A stretch of 64,000 nucleotides of DNA from Candidatus Electrothrix gigas (GCA_022766165.1 QYLO01000002.1:62001-126000), one strand, 5' to 3'. Shown: positions 51,401-60,640, counted from the first letter of the stretch. The notes: generated by a model from the sequence alone, not told the origin. Numbers and translations are program-made.

Positions 51401-53377
51401 TTACCCTTTATGCGTTTTTAGCCATTTTTTTTCATTAACATAAAATCTTGTATACACCGGCTGTTTTTCATCTTCGAACAATATAGGTAACGGCATTGTC
51501 TCGCTGTCTATTATTTTTGACAGAATTGAAAACAACGGTGGGGATTTTAGGTAATTGAAAATGTTAGACTCAGCTTCAGCAAATGACGAATAAAACTTTT
51601 TTGTAATGTTTGGCTTACAAAAACCATCATCAGAAATTTCTACCAAGAAATCTTGTTTACCAGTAAAATAATTGAACAATATGTACATATCGACTACGGG
51701 AACACCACGAACAGGCACACCTACCCCATGATGCAAATTTGTAAGTACGAGAGGGATCACATTGATGTTCGATCCTGATAAATGCTCATATTTTATATAT
51801 CTTTTTCTAAATTCATTAATGTTCGTTTTAACAAAGTCAGCTTTTCTCTCTACTTGGCTTGATGCACCATCAAGTATTTCATAATATTTGTACGTTTCAA
51901 GTGCTGTTGCAGGATAAAATGAACATTTTATTTCACCGATAACTACTGTGTCTCCAAAAATAAATATAAAGTCAATTTCTTCGGATTGGTTACCTAGCAC
52001 GACTTTACCTGAATCAATTATTGCATTCTGAAAGTACTGAGTATTTTTGCAGTGTTTTGAAACCTCTTCGATAAAATATTTTTCATACATAAAACCACGA
52101 ACACTAAGATCAATCCCTCCTGTTTTCATCCAATACTCAATTGATCTAATTAAATTTGGCACCATCAATGCTGGCAAGACAAATGTTACAACTGAATCAG
52201 ATATAGGTATTATCGGTTTATGCCAAATATCATCTCTGACAGAGCCGCTAAATGTTAACGTGTTTATTGCATTATTGATTTTTTGAATTGATAACCCAGT
52301 TGTTTTTTTTAGTGCGGCGATGAGATCAAGTTTCGAAAACAACGGTGAGTATTGTAAAAGCTTATTGCTTTTTTTAACACTCGTATCCTTGGGGCTATTG
52401 CTTGCGATAATTTTACCTAATGATTGCAAAACTCTATGAATGCTGATTAGTTCCCTGATATTTATTCCATTCAGTTTTGGTAAAGGCTCAATTAATATCT
52501 CGTTCCAATATATTTCCTCAGCATACAATCCAGCAACAAAGGCATGATCTGGGTATTTAGTATCCTTATTCCTTCCGACCTTTAGTATTTTCTTCCCTTT
52601 CTTTCTGGTAATATTAGTTATTATCAATCTGTCTATTTCTTTACTTTTTAGAAGTGGTGGCAGTTTTTTCCAAATATCCATACTGCGAAACGTCATTTCC
52701 ATTAATAACGTGCCAATTCTGTGTCGGCTTAATACTTGAGAAAGATATTCACTAGTAGCAGGTGGCCTAATATTGTCATATGTATCTTTTTCATCTACGT
52801 ACCACTCATTCCATAGGCAATCACTCCAGAACTCAGAATACATGTCATAAAGACTAGCCAAATTAGCTTTGTATCTTAATATTTCAATAATTTCTAAATC
52901 AGATAATTGAATTGAGTTGTCAAGAATGTGGCCATTAAACAAATCAGCCAAAGGGTATCTGATAGCACTTACTATTGTTTCAATTACAGACACAGGATTT
53001 ATTTCATACCCACCTGGACCAATAGGTATTTTTTTCTCAATTAGTTCGCCAGCTAGATTTATACTTGTTTTAGATTTTTTATTTTTGTCTATATGTTCTA
53101 TAGATACATTGTATTCTCGATTAATTAAGCCGACATATAAACGAATCAGGATTTCTTTCTCAAAAGGAATATTTTTAAGGTCATTGAGTTTCTGGCGAAT
53201 CCCATTTAGTTTTTTGTCAAACCACAATCCAGAAAAGTATATAGTTTCATCACTTACACTTTGCTCTCCAAAATTCTGATAATCTTCTCGCCATTTTTGC
53301 TCCGAGAAGCCTCTCTGTGTTGGATGTTTTATCTTAGATTGTCTTACTTTATCAGTGAACGATGATTGTATGGGCAT
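51401..53377 (-). CDS. Large protein with probable PD-(D/E)XK nuclease domain
   Basis: 658 residues. The N-terminal 400 residues have no recognised domain. A restriction-endonuclease-like core is at about 420-490: an E in the helix GFMYEKYFIEEVSKH, then SEEIDFIFIFGD (the D), then VVIGEIKCSF (the E-x-K). That is the correct order and spacing for PD-(D/E)XK nucleases. Codon use is clearly more AT-rich than mutS next door, which suggests transfer. It sits alone between intact mutS and the duplicated mutS 3' end. A defence or mobile-element role is inference. Confidence 0.65.
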   Translation of the reverse strand: MPIQSSFTDKVRQSKIKHPTQRGFSEQKWREDYQNFGEQSVSDETIYFSGLWFDKKLNGIRQKLNDLKNIPFEKEILIRLYVGLINREYNVSIEHIDKNKKSKTSINLAGELIEKKIPIGPGGYEINPVSVIETIVSAIRYPLADLFNGHILDNSIQLSDLEIIEILRYKANLASLYDMYSEFWSDCLWNEWYVDEKDTYDNIRPPATSEYLSQVLSRHRIGTLLMEMTFRSMDIWKKLPPLLKSKEIDRLIITNITRKKGKKILKVGRNKDTKYPDHAFVAGLYAEEIYWNEILIEPLPKLNGINIRELISIHRVLQSLGKIIASNSPKDTSVKKSNKLLQYSPLFSKLDLIAALKKTTGLSIQKINNAINTLTFSGSVRDDIWHKPIIPISDSVVTFVLPALMVPNLIRSIEYWMKTGGIDLSVRGFMYEKYFIEEVSKHCKNTQYFQNAIIDSGKVVLGNQSEEIDFIFIFGDTVVIGEIKCSFYPATALETYKYYEILDGASSQVERKADFVKTNINEFRKRYIKYEHLSGSNINVIPLVLTNLHHGVGVPVRGVPVVDMYILFNYFTGKQDFLVEISDDGFCKPNITKKFYSSFAEAESNIFNYLKSPPLFSILSKIIDSETMPLPILFEDEKQPVYTRFYVNEKKWLKTHKG

Positions 53378-53417
53378 TTAATTGACCAATATGAGGATTA
53401 AAGGCTACAACTCGGTT

Positions 53418-56114
53418 TTAGTCTCCCTCCAGCACCCCAACCAACTCATACAACAACTCCTGAGCCTGCCGAGGAGTAAGTTCATCAGGATCAACCTCCT
53501 TTAACCGAGTCCGCAAGGGATCTTCCTTGGCTGAAAAAAGGCTCATCTGGCAGGACTGCTGTTCTTGCTGTTCTGGCCGTTTCTTTGGAGAGATGGCAAT
53601 GCTTGGTTCCCCGGTTGCGGTAAACTCGCCCTGTTCAATATTGGTGAGAATCTCCTGCGCCCGCTCAACCACCTGAGCTGGTACGCCAGCAAGGGCCGCT
53701 ACTTGAATACCATAGCTGCGGCTGGCAGCTCCTTGAACCAGCTTGTGGAGAAAATGGATACGGTTGTCCTGCTCCCGCACCGCAATGGAGTAGTTCTGAA
53801 TCCGCTCGTGGGTAGTGGCCAGATCAGTCAGCTCGTGGTAATGGGTGGCGAACATGGTCTTGACTCCGCACCCGTTTTTATCAGCCAGCTCTTCAGCCAC
53901 GGCCCAGGCAATGGCCAGGCCGTCATAAGTGGAAGTGCCGCGTCCGATTTCATCCAGGATTACGAGGCTATGCTCAGTGGCGTTGTTGAGAATATTAGCG
54001 GTCTCATTCATCTCCACCATAAAGGTGGACTGGCCCCGGCGCAGGTCATCCATTGCCCCGACCCGGGTAAAGATGCGATCCACAATGCCGATTTCTGCCC
54101 GGTCTGCTGGTACAAAGCTACCAATATGGGCCATAAGTACAATCAGGGCGGTCTGGCGCAGGACCGTGGACTTGCCAGCCATATTGGGGCCAGTGATGAT
54201 GAGCAGCTCGTTCTCCTCCTGATCCAGGGTGACATTATTAGGCACAAAGCTGCCCGGATCAAGGGAACGCTCAATCACAGGATGGCGGCCTTCAACGATG
54301 TTCACATGACGTTGCTCTGTGATAACTGGCTTGGTGTACTGGTAACGGTCTGCTGCTCTGGCCAGGCTGACCAAAAAGTCAGTACGGGCAATACAGAGGG
54401 CCGCTGCCAGCAGACGTTCGCTTTGCGAGGCAATCTTTTCCCGGATTTCAAGGAACAGGCTGTATTCCAGAGTAAGCCGCTTTTCCTGAGCCGTGGAGAT
54501 CTTATTTTCCAGCTCTTTCAGTTCCGGGGTAATAAAACGTTCTGCATTGACCAGGGTCTGCTTGCGGATAAAGTCCTCTGGCAGCTCTCCTTTATGGGCC
54601 CGGCTGACCTCAAAGAAGTAGCCAAACACCTTGTTAAACCCTACCTTGAGCTTGGCAATGCCGGTGCGTTCCCGTTCCTTGGCCTCCAGATTGAGGATGA
54701 GCTGTTTTCCGTCTCGCAGGAGATGAATCAGCTCGTCCAGTTCTTCATGAAAGCCCTCCCGGATCAGGCGGCCCTCCCGCAGAGTGATCGGTGCATCATC
54801 ACGGATGGCCTTATAGATCAACTCGTGCAGGTCAAACAGGGGATCAAGCTCCATGCCGATCTCTTGCAGGAGACTGCCAGGGGTATTCATGAGCAGTTTC
54901 TTCAGCTCAGGAAGCTGGCCCAAAGAATGCTTGAGTGCGGCCATGTCCCGTGCATTGCCCTGTCCCAGAATGAGGCGACTACAGAGGCGTTCAATATCAT
55001 AGATACCGGCAAGCAGTACCTGAAGCTCCCGGCGCAGCAGGGTATCTTTGAGCAGGATATTCACGGCAGTGAGCCGCTGTTCGATTTTTTCCTGATCCTG
55101 GAGTGGAAAGAGCAGGCGTTGCCGCAGCAGACGGGCACCCATAGGGGTAGAGGTCAGATCAAGGACCGAGAGCAAAGAGCCCTTGCGCTTGCCGCCGATA
55201 ATGGTCTCAGTCAGTTCCAGGTTGCGGCGCGAGGATTCATCAATGATCAGAAAACCGGACCGGGTGAGTTGACTGAGTTGGCGGATATAGGAGAGCTCAG
55301 TCTTCTGGGTTTCCTGGATATAGGTGAGCAAGGCACCACTGGCGCAGATGCCCGCGTCCATGTCCTGACAACCAAAGCCTGCCAGGGAGGTGGTGTTAAA
55401 ATGCTCGTTCAGGGTGGTGAAAGCTGTTTCATAGTCAAAAAACCATGCCTGTCGTTCGGTGAGACAGAGGCCAGGCAGCAGGGTGGTCAAGGTCTCAGTG
55501 AGTGAGAGTAACGCTTCTGTTTCCTCATCAGCCAGGAGCAGCTCTGCCGGTTGCATCCGGGTAATTTCATCAAGCACCGGGTCAAGGTTTTCATCGAGCA
55601 GTGGGATCTCGCTGATCAGAAAATTACCAGTGGAGACATCAAGAAAGCTCAGGCCGATCTTGAGGATTTTTTTTCGTTTCCAAGCCGCTGTCAGGGCGCA
55701 GACAAAGGTGTTGCTCTTCTCGTCCAAAAGCTGCTCATCCGTGGTCACGCCCGGACTCACCACCCGGACCACTTCCCGTTTGACAATGCCCTTGGCCTGC
55801 TTGGGATCTTCAGCCTGCTCGCAGATCGCCACCCGATAGCCAGCCTTGACCATTTTACTCAGATAGCCAGACACTGCATGATAGGGTACCCCGCACATGG
55901 GTACCTGGTTTTTATCGCCCTTATTACGGGAGGTCAGGGTGATGCCCAGTACCCGCGAGGCGGTCTCGGCATCCTCAAAGAACATCTCATAAAAGTCGCC
56001 CATCCGGTAAAACAAAATGGTGCCGGGATGCTGCTCCTTGATTTCCAGGTACTGGCGGAGCATGGGGGTTATCTTGGGGGCAGCGGGTTGGGTCGAGGTC
56101 TTCTTGGTGGTCAT
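53418..56114 (-). CDS. mutS: DNA mismatch repair protein MutS
   Basis: 898 residues, full length. Mismatch-binding N-terminus (TPMLRQYLEIKEQHPGTILFYRMGDFYEMFF contains the Phe-x-Glu region), connector, lever/clamp, then the ABC ATPase: Walker A TGPNMAGKSTVLRQ near 640, LDEIGRGTSTYDG near 720, THYHEL near 752. The C-terminal 120 residues are repeated at 50801. Gene reads normally, so the copy is functional by sequence. It recognises mismatches and works with MutL (44249). Confidence 0.97.
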   Translation of the reverse strand: MTTKKTSTQPAAPKITPMLRQYLEIKEQHPGTILFYRMGDFYEMFFEDAETASRVLGITLTSRNKGDKNQVPMCGVPYHAVSGYLSKMVKAGYRVAICEQAEDPKQAKGIVKREVVRVVSPGVTTDEQLLDEKSNTFVCALTAAWKRKKILKIGLSFLDVSTGNFLISEIPLLDENLDPVLDEITRMQPAELLLADEETEALLSLTETLTTLLPGLCLTERQAWFFDYETAFTTLNEHFNTTSLAGFGCQDMDAGICASGALLTYIQETQKTELSYIRQLSQLTRSGFLIIDESSRRNLELTETIIGGKRKGSLLSVLDLTSTPMGARLLRQRLLFPLQDQEKIEQRLTAVNILLKDTLLRRELQVLLAGIYDIERLCSRLILGQGNARDMAALKHSLGQLPELKKLLMNTPGSLLQEIGMELDPLFDLHELIYKAIRDDAPITLREGRLIREGFHEELDELIHLLRDGKQLILNLEAKERERTGIAKLKVGFNKVFGYFFEVSRAHKGELPEDFIRKQTLVNAERFITPELKELENKISTAQEKRLTLEYSLFLEIREKIASQSERLLAAALCIARTDFLVSLARAADRYQYTKPVITEQRHVNIVEGRHPVIERSLDPGSFVPNNVTLDQEENELLIITGPNMAGKSTVLRQTALIVLMAHIGSFVPADRAEIGIVDRIFTRVGAMDDLRRGQSTFMVEMNETANILNNATEHSLVILDEIGRGTSTYDGLAIAWAVAEELADKNGCGVKTMFATHYHELTDLATTHERIQNYSIAVREQDNRIHFLHKLVQGAASRSYGIQVAALAGVPAQVVERAQEILTNIEQGEFTATGEPSIAISPKKRPEQQEQQSCQMSLFSAKEDPLRTRLKEVDPDELTPRQAQELLYELVGVLEGD

Positions 56115-56147
56115 GATGAAGTTTTATTAATCAGATCTTCCGGTGAA

Positions 56148-56417
56148 TTATCGCGGGAAATACCTGTAGATTTCTTTCCGATGCAGGCAGCGGACAAAGA
56201 TAAGCTCATTATCAACGAATTCCAGTCCTATCCTGTAATCGCCTATGCGGACACGAAAGAATGTGTCGTATCCTTTGAGCTTTTTCACTTGCCTGACAGC
56301 AGATAAGTTTTCAGCCTCTTTGCAGAAAAAGATAAGTTCCTTAATTCTCTTTAACAGTTTGCCGTTCTTTATGCGCAGCAGGTCTTTGGAGAATCTCGCT
56401 TCAAATCTGACATTCAT
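56148..56417 (-). CDS. RelE/ParE-type toxin
   Basis: 89 residues. RFEARFSKDLLRI, VKKLKGYDTFFRVRIGDYRI and FVRCLHRKEIYRYF follow the RelE/StbE pattern, including the basic residues and the terminal Tyr-Arg. Overlaps the antitoxin by 4 bases. Unlike the pair at 5.1 kb, this toxin is full length. Confidence 0.85.
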   Translation of the reverse strand: MNVRFEARFSKDLLRIKNGKLLKRIKELIFFCKEAENLSAVRQVKKLKGYDTFFRVRIGDYRIGLEFVDNELIFVRCLHRKEIYRYFPR

Positions 56418-56623
56418 TCCGTTGCCCTGTCAAGGATGGATAAAACTTCGTCTTCTGAAACAAAATCGTTGGTTCTACCTTCGGCAATGGCATTTGCCAT
56501 ACCGACCTCCTCCAGTGCTTCCAGCAGAATGTCATAAATGAGGTCTCGCTTGCTTTTGAGTAGCTCTATCATTACTTCGGTGAGCAGCTCTTTGGTTTTT
56601 TCGTCACTGATAGAAAGTTCCAT
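56414..56623 (-). CDS. Antitoxin partner of RelE-type toxin
   Basis: 69 residues, acidic and helical (ELLTEVMIELLKSKRDLIYD, then SEDEVLSILDRATE). The position, size and 4-base overlap with the toxin gene fit an antitoxin. Family not recognised with certainty. Confidence 0.72.
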   Translation of the reverse strand: MELSISDEKTKELLTEVMIELLKSKRDLIYDILLEALEEVGMANAIAEGRTNDFVSEDEVLSILDRATE

Positions 56624-56766
56624 GCTGAGTTACCTTGTGTATTGTTCGTTGTGGAGACTGCGATCGACGGCAGCAGTCTGAAAGTGGCATCGTAAGCTGG
56701 TATCTTTATATTATTCCAGAAAACAGACGGTAATGCACGAAATAAGAACTTGGTTCTTTCTTCATG

Positions 56767-56897
56767 AAGTCACCAGTGAGTTTCGGGGAAACTCAGGAGT
56801 AAGTTCCGACCAAACTTACCAGTAAGTTCTTGGCAAACTCACTGGTGAGTTCCTGACAAACTCAGGAGTAAGTTCTCTCCAAACTCACTGGTGAGTT
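56767..56897. repeat. Array of six 23-base repeats (16-base palindrome + 7-base spacer)
   Basis: Units start at 56767, 56790, 56813, 56836, 56859 and 56882. Cores: AAGTCACCAGTGAGTT, AACTCAGGAGTAAGTT, AACTTACCAGTAAGTT, AACTCACTGGTGAGTT (twice), AACTCAGGAGTAAGTT again. AACTCAC-TG-GTGAGTT is a full dyad. Spacers differ but five of five end in A. The last core ends one base before the Roc-COR stop codon (56898-56900). Confidence 0.92.
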
Positions 56898-59210
56898 TTA
56901 TTTGTTCTGCCTGCGCTTTTGCCTCTGCCGTTCCAGCAGCTTTTCAAAAAAGCCCTTGAGGTTGAGCTTGATGCCGACCATAGGGACAGTCCATTCCGGT
57001 TCAACAAGCTCGGTGAGCATTTCCACCCATGTTGTCGTATCCTGCGGACTGGCCTTCTCCGCCACTCGTGCCAGCTCCTCCTTATCCTTGGGCTGTACCA
57101 GACCGAGCAGCTCATGCACGCTGTATTTCTTGCTGGTTCCCTCTGGTATATAATAGGGGATGTTCTCCTTGGCATAGTTCAGCAGGGTCTCGTAGTCGGC
57201 AGTACGCTGCGGGTCATCCGGCATGGGAACCCGCTCGCTGACCGTGAGCTTCTCAAAGCTGGAGTTGATGTCGGTGAGCAGGTAGCGGAGATAGTGCAGA
57301 TACTCCCTTGGGGTCTCGCCATGCACCCAGATATTGATCCGTCGTGCCTCCACATCCGCCTTGACCACAGCCTGTGCCCCGCTCCGCTTGTCCGCCAGCA
57401 GTACGCCGGTGCGCCAGCGGGTGTCCTTATGAATATCCCTATGCACCTTGACCATGAAGCGGGGAAAGACCGAGGGCGGCAGGAAGTCAGGATAATGGAG
57501 GGCGAAGCGCAGTGAGCCGTCCTTGGTAAAGGCAAGCTCCGGTTCCGGCACTGGCAGAAGCTGGGGAATGAGCACTGCCTCCTTGCCCACCGGGTAGCAC
57601 AGCTCGAACTTCTGCATCAGGCGCATGATGAAAGGGTGCGTCTCCTGCGGGCAGCAATAGCGTTTTCTGGCCGGTCGTCCGATCCAGGACAGGGTACGTT
57701 CAGTCAGCGGGACAGGTTGCTCCTTGAGAATCTCCTCCAGGGCATTAAGGTGCAGAATGCCTTTACTGTCCGCCATCTCTTCCGCCGTGATAATCTTATA
57801 GACCGCCTCAGTGACCCAGACCGGATCAAGCACATGCATGCTCTTTAGGTCAAGCTCCCGGAAATGCACAGCCACGCCCAGATCATGGAGAAAGTCCGCC
57901 AGGATCTCCCGGCTCTCCTTGCCAATGATGCCTGCCTCGGCACAATAGCCCCTGTATTCCTCCACGCTGATGTAGGGCTGCTGCATCTGCTCCAGCCTGC
58001 GCTTGACCGCAAACCACGTTCCCGGCCAGACCGTACCGATCATCTCCACCGCAGCCAGCTCTTCCTGTAGGGCTGTTTTGAACGCAGAAACGCCCTTGCC
58101 AGTCTTGCAGGAGATACGGAAGAAATCACGAATGCCTGGATACTTTTCCAGCAGGAAAGGCCGATTGACATCAAAGGAGGCGTTGTTGTCTATCTTGTTG
58201 AGTACGATCAGCACGGGCGAGCTGCCGCCGAAGGCTTCGACATGCCGCAGCCAGTATTCCGTGCGCTCATCCTTGCGGCTGTCAAGCACCAGCACATAGA
58301 GGCTCCGCTTGGACAGGAAGAACTGATGGGTGGCGTGCTGGATCTCCTGACCGCCAAAGTCCCAGACATTGGCCCTGATCTGCTTGCCCGCACATTCCGG
58401 GTCCCAGCCCTGGATGCTGATGCCGTGGGTGGTGTCCTCGTGCTCGTCAAAAGGCTGGCCGAGGAGCTGCCTGACAAGCGAGGTCTTGCCTGCGGCCCCG
58501 TCACCGATCAGAAGCACCTTGACCTCGTTGAGAGGTTGTCTGCCTTTTTCCAGGGCGGCAAAATACTTCCGTATCGACTTAATCCCTTGCTCGGCGATTT
58601 CAGGCGGCGGGGAGATGAGAGGGTTGTCGTGGAGCCAAAGCTTCGTCAGGTTGGTGAGCTGGCCGATTTCCGGTGGCAGGCTGCTGAGTTTATTATTGAA
58701 GAGAACGAGTATTTGTAGATTTGTTAGCTGACCGATTTCTGGCGGCAGGGTGGTGAGCTGGTTGCCGCTGAGGTCAAGCTTCGTCAGGCTGGTGAGCTGG
58801 CCGATTTCCGGCGGCAGGCTGGTGAGCTGATTGTAGCCGAGGTGAAGCCACGTCAGCTTCGTGAGCTGGCTGATTTCCGGCGGCAGGTTGCTCAACTCGT
58901 TGCCACTGAGGTTAAGCTCCTTCAGACTGGTAAGCTGGAACAGCTCTGGCGGCAGACTGCTGAGTTTAGTGCTGATTGTTGGGTTTGCAGATGTCCAAGA
59001 AGGAATGAATAATCCATTATTGCTGCTCAAGTCAAGCTCAGTTGCCCCACTTACCTTGGCCTCTTCTATCTGTTTCAACACTTCAGCCGTCCGAGAACAA
59101 GGAGGGAATAATTCCTCATCTCCGCTAAAGTCAAACTCAACAGTTTCAAGTGCCTTAGCCCTGCTTGCCTTGGCTTCACGTATCTTCTTTAGCAGTTCTT
59201 TAATCGTCAT
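56898..59210 (-). CDS. LRR-Roc-COR (Roco family) GTPase
   Basis: 770 residues. Leucine-rich repeats at about 60-205 (LPPEIGQLTNLTKLxLxxN, 23 residues each, at least six). Roc GTPase at about 232-395 with Walker A LLIGDGAAGKTSLV, switch VWDFGGQE and LNKIDNN. The COR domain follows (EYRGYCAEAGII, VLDPVWVTEAVYKII), then a C-terminal domain to about 690 and a basic tail. Roco proteins are GTPases activated by dimerisation cycles; bacterial roles are mostly unknown. A 23-base repeat array starts right at its stop codon. Confidence 0.93.
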   Translation of the reverse strand: MTIKELLKKIREAKASRAKALETVEFDFSGDEELFPPCSRTAEVLKQIEEAKVSGATELDLSSNNGLFIPSWTSANPTISTKLSSLPPELFQLTSLKELNLSGNELSNLPPEISQLTKLTWLHLGYNQLTSLPPEIGQLTSLTKLDLSGNQLTTLPPEIGQLTNLQILVLFNNKLSSLPPEIGQLTNLTKLWLHDNPLISPPPEIAEQGIKSIRKYFAALEKGRQPLNEVKVLLIGDGAAGKTSLVRQLLGQPFDEHEDTTHGISIQGWDPECAGKQIRANVWDFGGQEIQHATHQFFLSKRSLYVLVLDSRKDERTEYWLRHVEAFGGSSPVLIVLNKIDNNASFDVNRPFLLEKYPGIRDFFRISCKTGKGVSAFKTALQEELAAVEMIGTVWPGTWFAVKRRLEQMQQPYISVEEYRGYCAEAGIIGKESREILADFLHDLGVAVHFRELDLKSMHVLDPVWVTEAVYKIITAEEMADSKGILHLNALEEILKEQPVPLTERTLSWIGRPARKRYCCPQETHPFIMRLMQKFELCYPVGKEAVLIPQLLPVPEPELAFTKDGSLRFALHYPDFLPPSVFPRFMVKVHRDIHKDTRWRTGVLLADKRSGAQAVVKADVEARRINIWVHGETPREYLHYLRYLLTDINSSFEKLTVSERVPMPDDPQRTADYETLLNYAKENIPYYIPEGTSKKYSVHELLGLVQPKDKEELARVAEKASPQDTTTWVEMLTELVEPEWTVPMVGIKLNLKGFFEKLLERQRQKRRQNK

Positions 59211-59249
59211 AGCCTGCGCACCTCATACATTGACTACTTCTGCAATCCG

Positions 59250-59327
59250 TTACGACCTTGCAGAGACAAGCCGCTGGATAATATATGCGCCGTATATCGG
59301 TACAGTCCACTTTGCAAATGGTTTCAT
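59250..59327 (-). CDS. Possible 25-residue small protein
   Basis: MKPFAKWTVPIYGAYIIQRL followed by VSARS and a stop. GGGAGGGAGAGAACGAC before the ATG is a very strong ribosome binding site. The middle is hydrophobic enough to lie on or in a membrane. It precedes the Roc-COR gene by 39 bases on the same strand, so it may be a leader or a small partner. No similarity known to me. Confidence 0.35.
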   Translation of the reverse strand: MKPFAKWTVPIYGAYIIQRLVSARS

Positions 59328-59644
59328 GTCGTTCTCTCCCTCCCACATGATTTCCTAGGAATTAAAAACGTTTTGATTGGCAAGAGTAGAGGGAGGCACT
59401 GCTTTTGTCAAGAGGATATCAGGGCAGCACAATTCAATGGGTTAAATGTTCTGATGTTAAAATGAGTTAACAGTTAAATCAAGCAGAGCCAGTGCCTTTT
59501 CCGCTCTTTCCAAGAAAAAATATCCTTTTGCAGAAAAAGACATTACAAGTATAATCGGCCATAGACGGCAAGCTATGAATTGCCGACATCCCAACAACCC
59601 AAAAACAGTTCATTCAACCACGTAACACCAGATAGAAACAATTC
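59328..59644. other. Divergent intergenic region upstream of fabD
   Basis: 317 bases, AT-rich, holding promoters for the Roc-COR transcript (minus) and fabD (plus). No gene or clear consensus promoter seen. Confidence 0.35.
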
Positions 59645-60595
59645 ATGAAAAAAACAGCATTACTTTTTCCCGGTCAGGGATCACAATACATTGGCATGGG
59701 TCAAGCACTGATTGAAGCAGATCAAGAAGCAGCCGAATTAATGGCAATGGCAGAAGAAGTTTCAGGGTTTTCTTTAAAGAAGCTCTGTTGTGAAGGGCCA
59801 ATCAAGGATCTGACCAGGGTCTTACATTTACAGCCCGCTTTAACAGCCATCAACCTGATGTGCTGGCAGCAACTCAACAAAGCCCTGCCTGATCTCGTTC
59901 CTGCCTATGCTGGTGGACACTCTCTTGGAGAGTATTCTGCCCTGCAAGCGGCTGGCGTGTTATCTGCCAAAGACACTATGACCCTGGTGACCAAACGTGG
60001 CGAATTTATGGAGCGTGAAGGTGCAGCCAATCCAGGTGGTATGCTGGCAGTGCTTGGTTTGACTGTTGAAGAGATCGACAGCCTGCTCACAACCTACAGC
60101 GGCCCTGGAGTCGTGGTGGTGGCCAATCATAATGCAGAGCAGCAGATCATTATTTCCGGGGATCAGGAAGGGCTGGATGGTTTCAGTCAGGTCTGTAAAG
60201 AAAACGGAGCCCAAAAAGTCGTCCCTCTGAAGGTCTCTGTGGCCAACCACAGTCCTCTTGTTGCCGGTGCAGTGGAAGATTTTTCTGCATGTATGGCAGC
60301 TATCCAGTTTCACTCCCCGCAGATACCAGTTCTGTTTAATGTAACCGCCTCACTGGAAAATCAGCCAACAACCATTCGGGAGATCATGAGTCGGCAGATT
60401 ATCTCACGGGTCCGCTGGTATGAGTCTATGCAGCGCATGATTGACGATGGGGTAGAGGTCTTTGTTGAACTTGGTCCCAAAAAAGTTCTTACCGGTATGC
60501 TGCGCAAGATTCTTCCCCGTAAAAGCCCTGTGACCTGTATTCAGGCAGATACTCCTGAATTGCTGGAAAAGGCCGCTGAAATTATTGCGGCATAA
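59645..60595 (+). CDS. fabD: Malonyl-CoA:ACP transacylase
   Basis: 316 residues. LFPGQGSQYIGMG at the N-terminus, the catalytic Ser93 in GHSLGEYSAL, the catalytic His in VANHSPLVAGA (about residue 200) and QADTPELLEK region complete the family pattern. It loads malonyl groups on ACP for fatty acid synthesis. It is separated from other fab genes here. Confidence 0.95.
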   Translation: MKKTALLFPGQGSQYIGMGQALIEADQEAAELMAMAEEVSGFSLKKLCCEGPIKDLTRVLHLQPALTAINLMCWQQLNKALPDLVPAYAGGHSLGEYSALQAAGVLSAKDTMTLVTKRGEFMEREGAANPGGMLAVLGLTVEEIDSLLTTYSGPGVVVVANHNAEQQIIISGDQEGLDGFSQVCKENGAQKVVPLKVSVANHSPLVAGAVEDFSACMAAIQFHSPQIPVLFNVTASLENQPTTIREIMSRQIISRVRWYESMQRMIDDGVEVFVELGPKKVLTGMLRKILPRKSPVTCIQADTPELLEKAAEIIAA

Positions 60596-60640
60596 GGCAT
60601 TAATGCATTAAGGCATTAAGACATTAAGACATACGCCATA
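60596..60640. repeat. GCATTAA/ACATTAAG short tandem repeats
   Basis: AAGGCATTAA, TGCATTAAGG, CATTAAGACATTAAGACAT directly after fabD. Repeat unit 8-10 bases, degenerate. No gene. Confidence 0.5.

Noticed and set aside
53565-55505. 646-codon plus-strand open frame across mutS
   Set aside because: Antisense to intact mutS; the composition is that of a reverse-complement shadow.
56767-56897. CRISPR array
   Set aside because: Repeats are 16 bases with 7-base spacers; real arrays have 24-40-base repeats and about 30-base spacers, and no cas genes are near.
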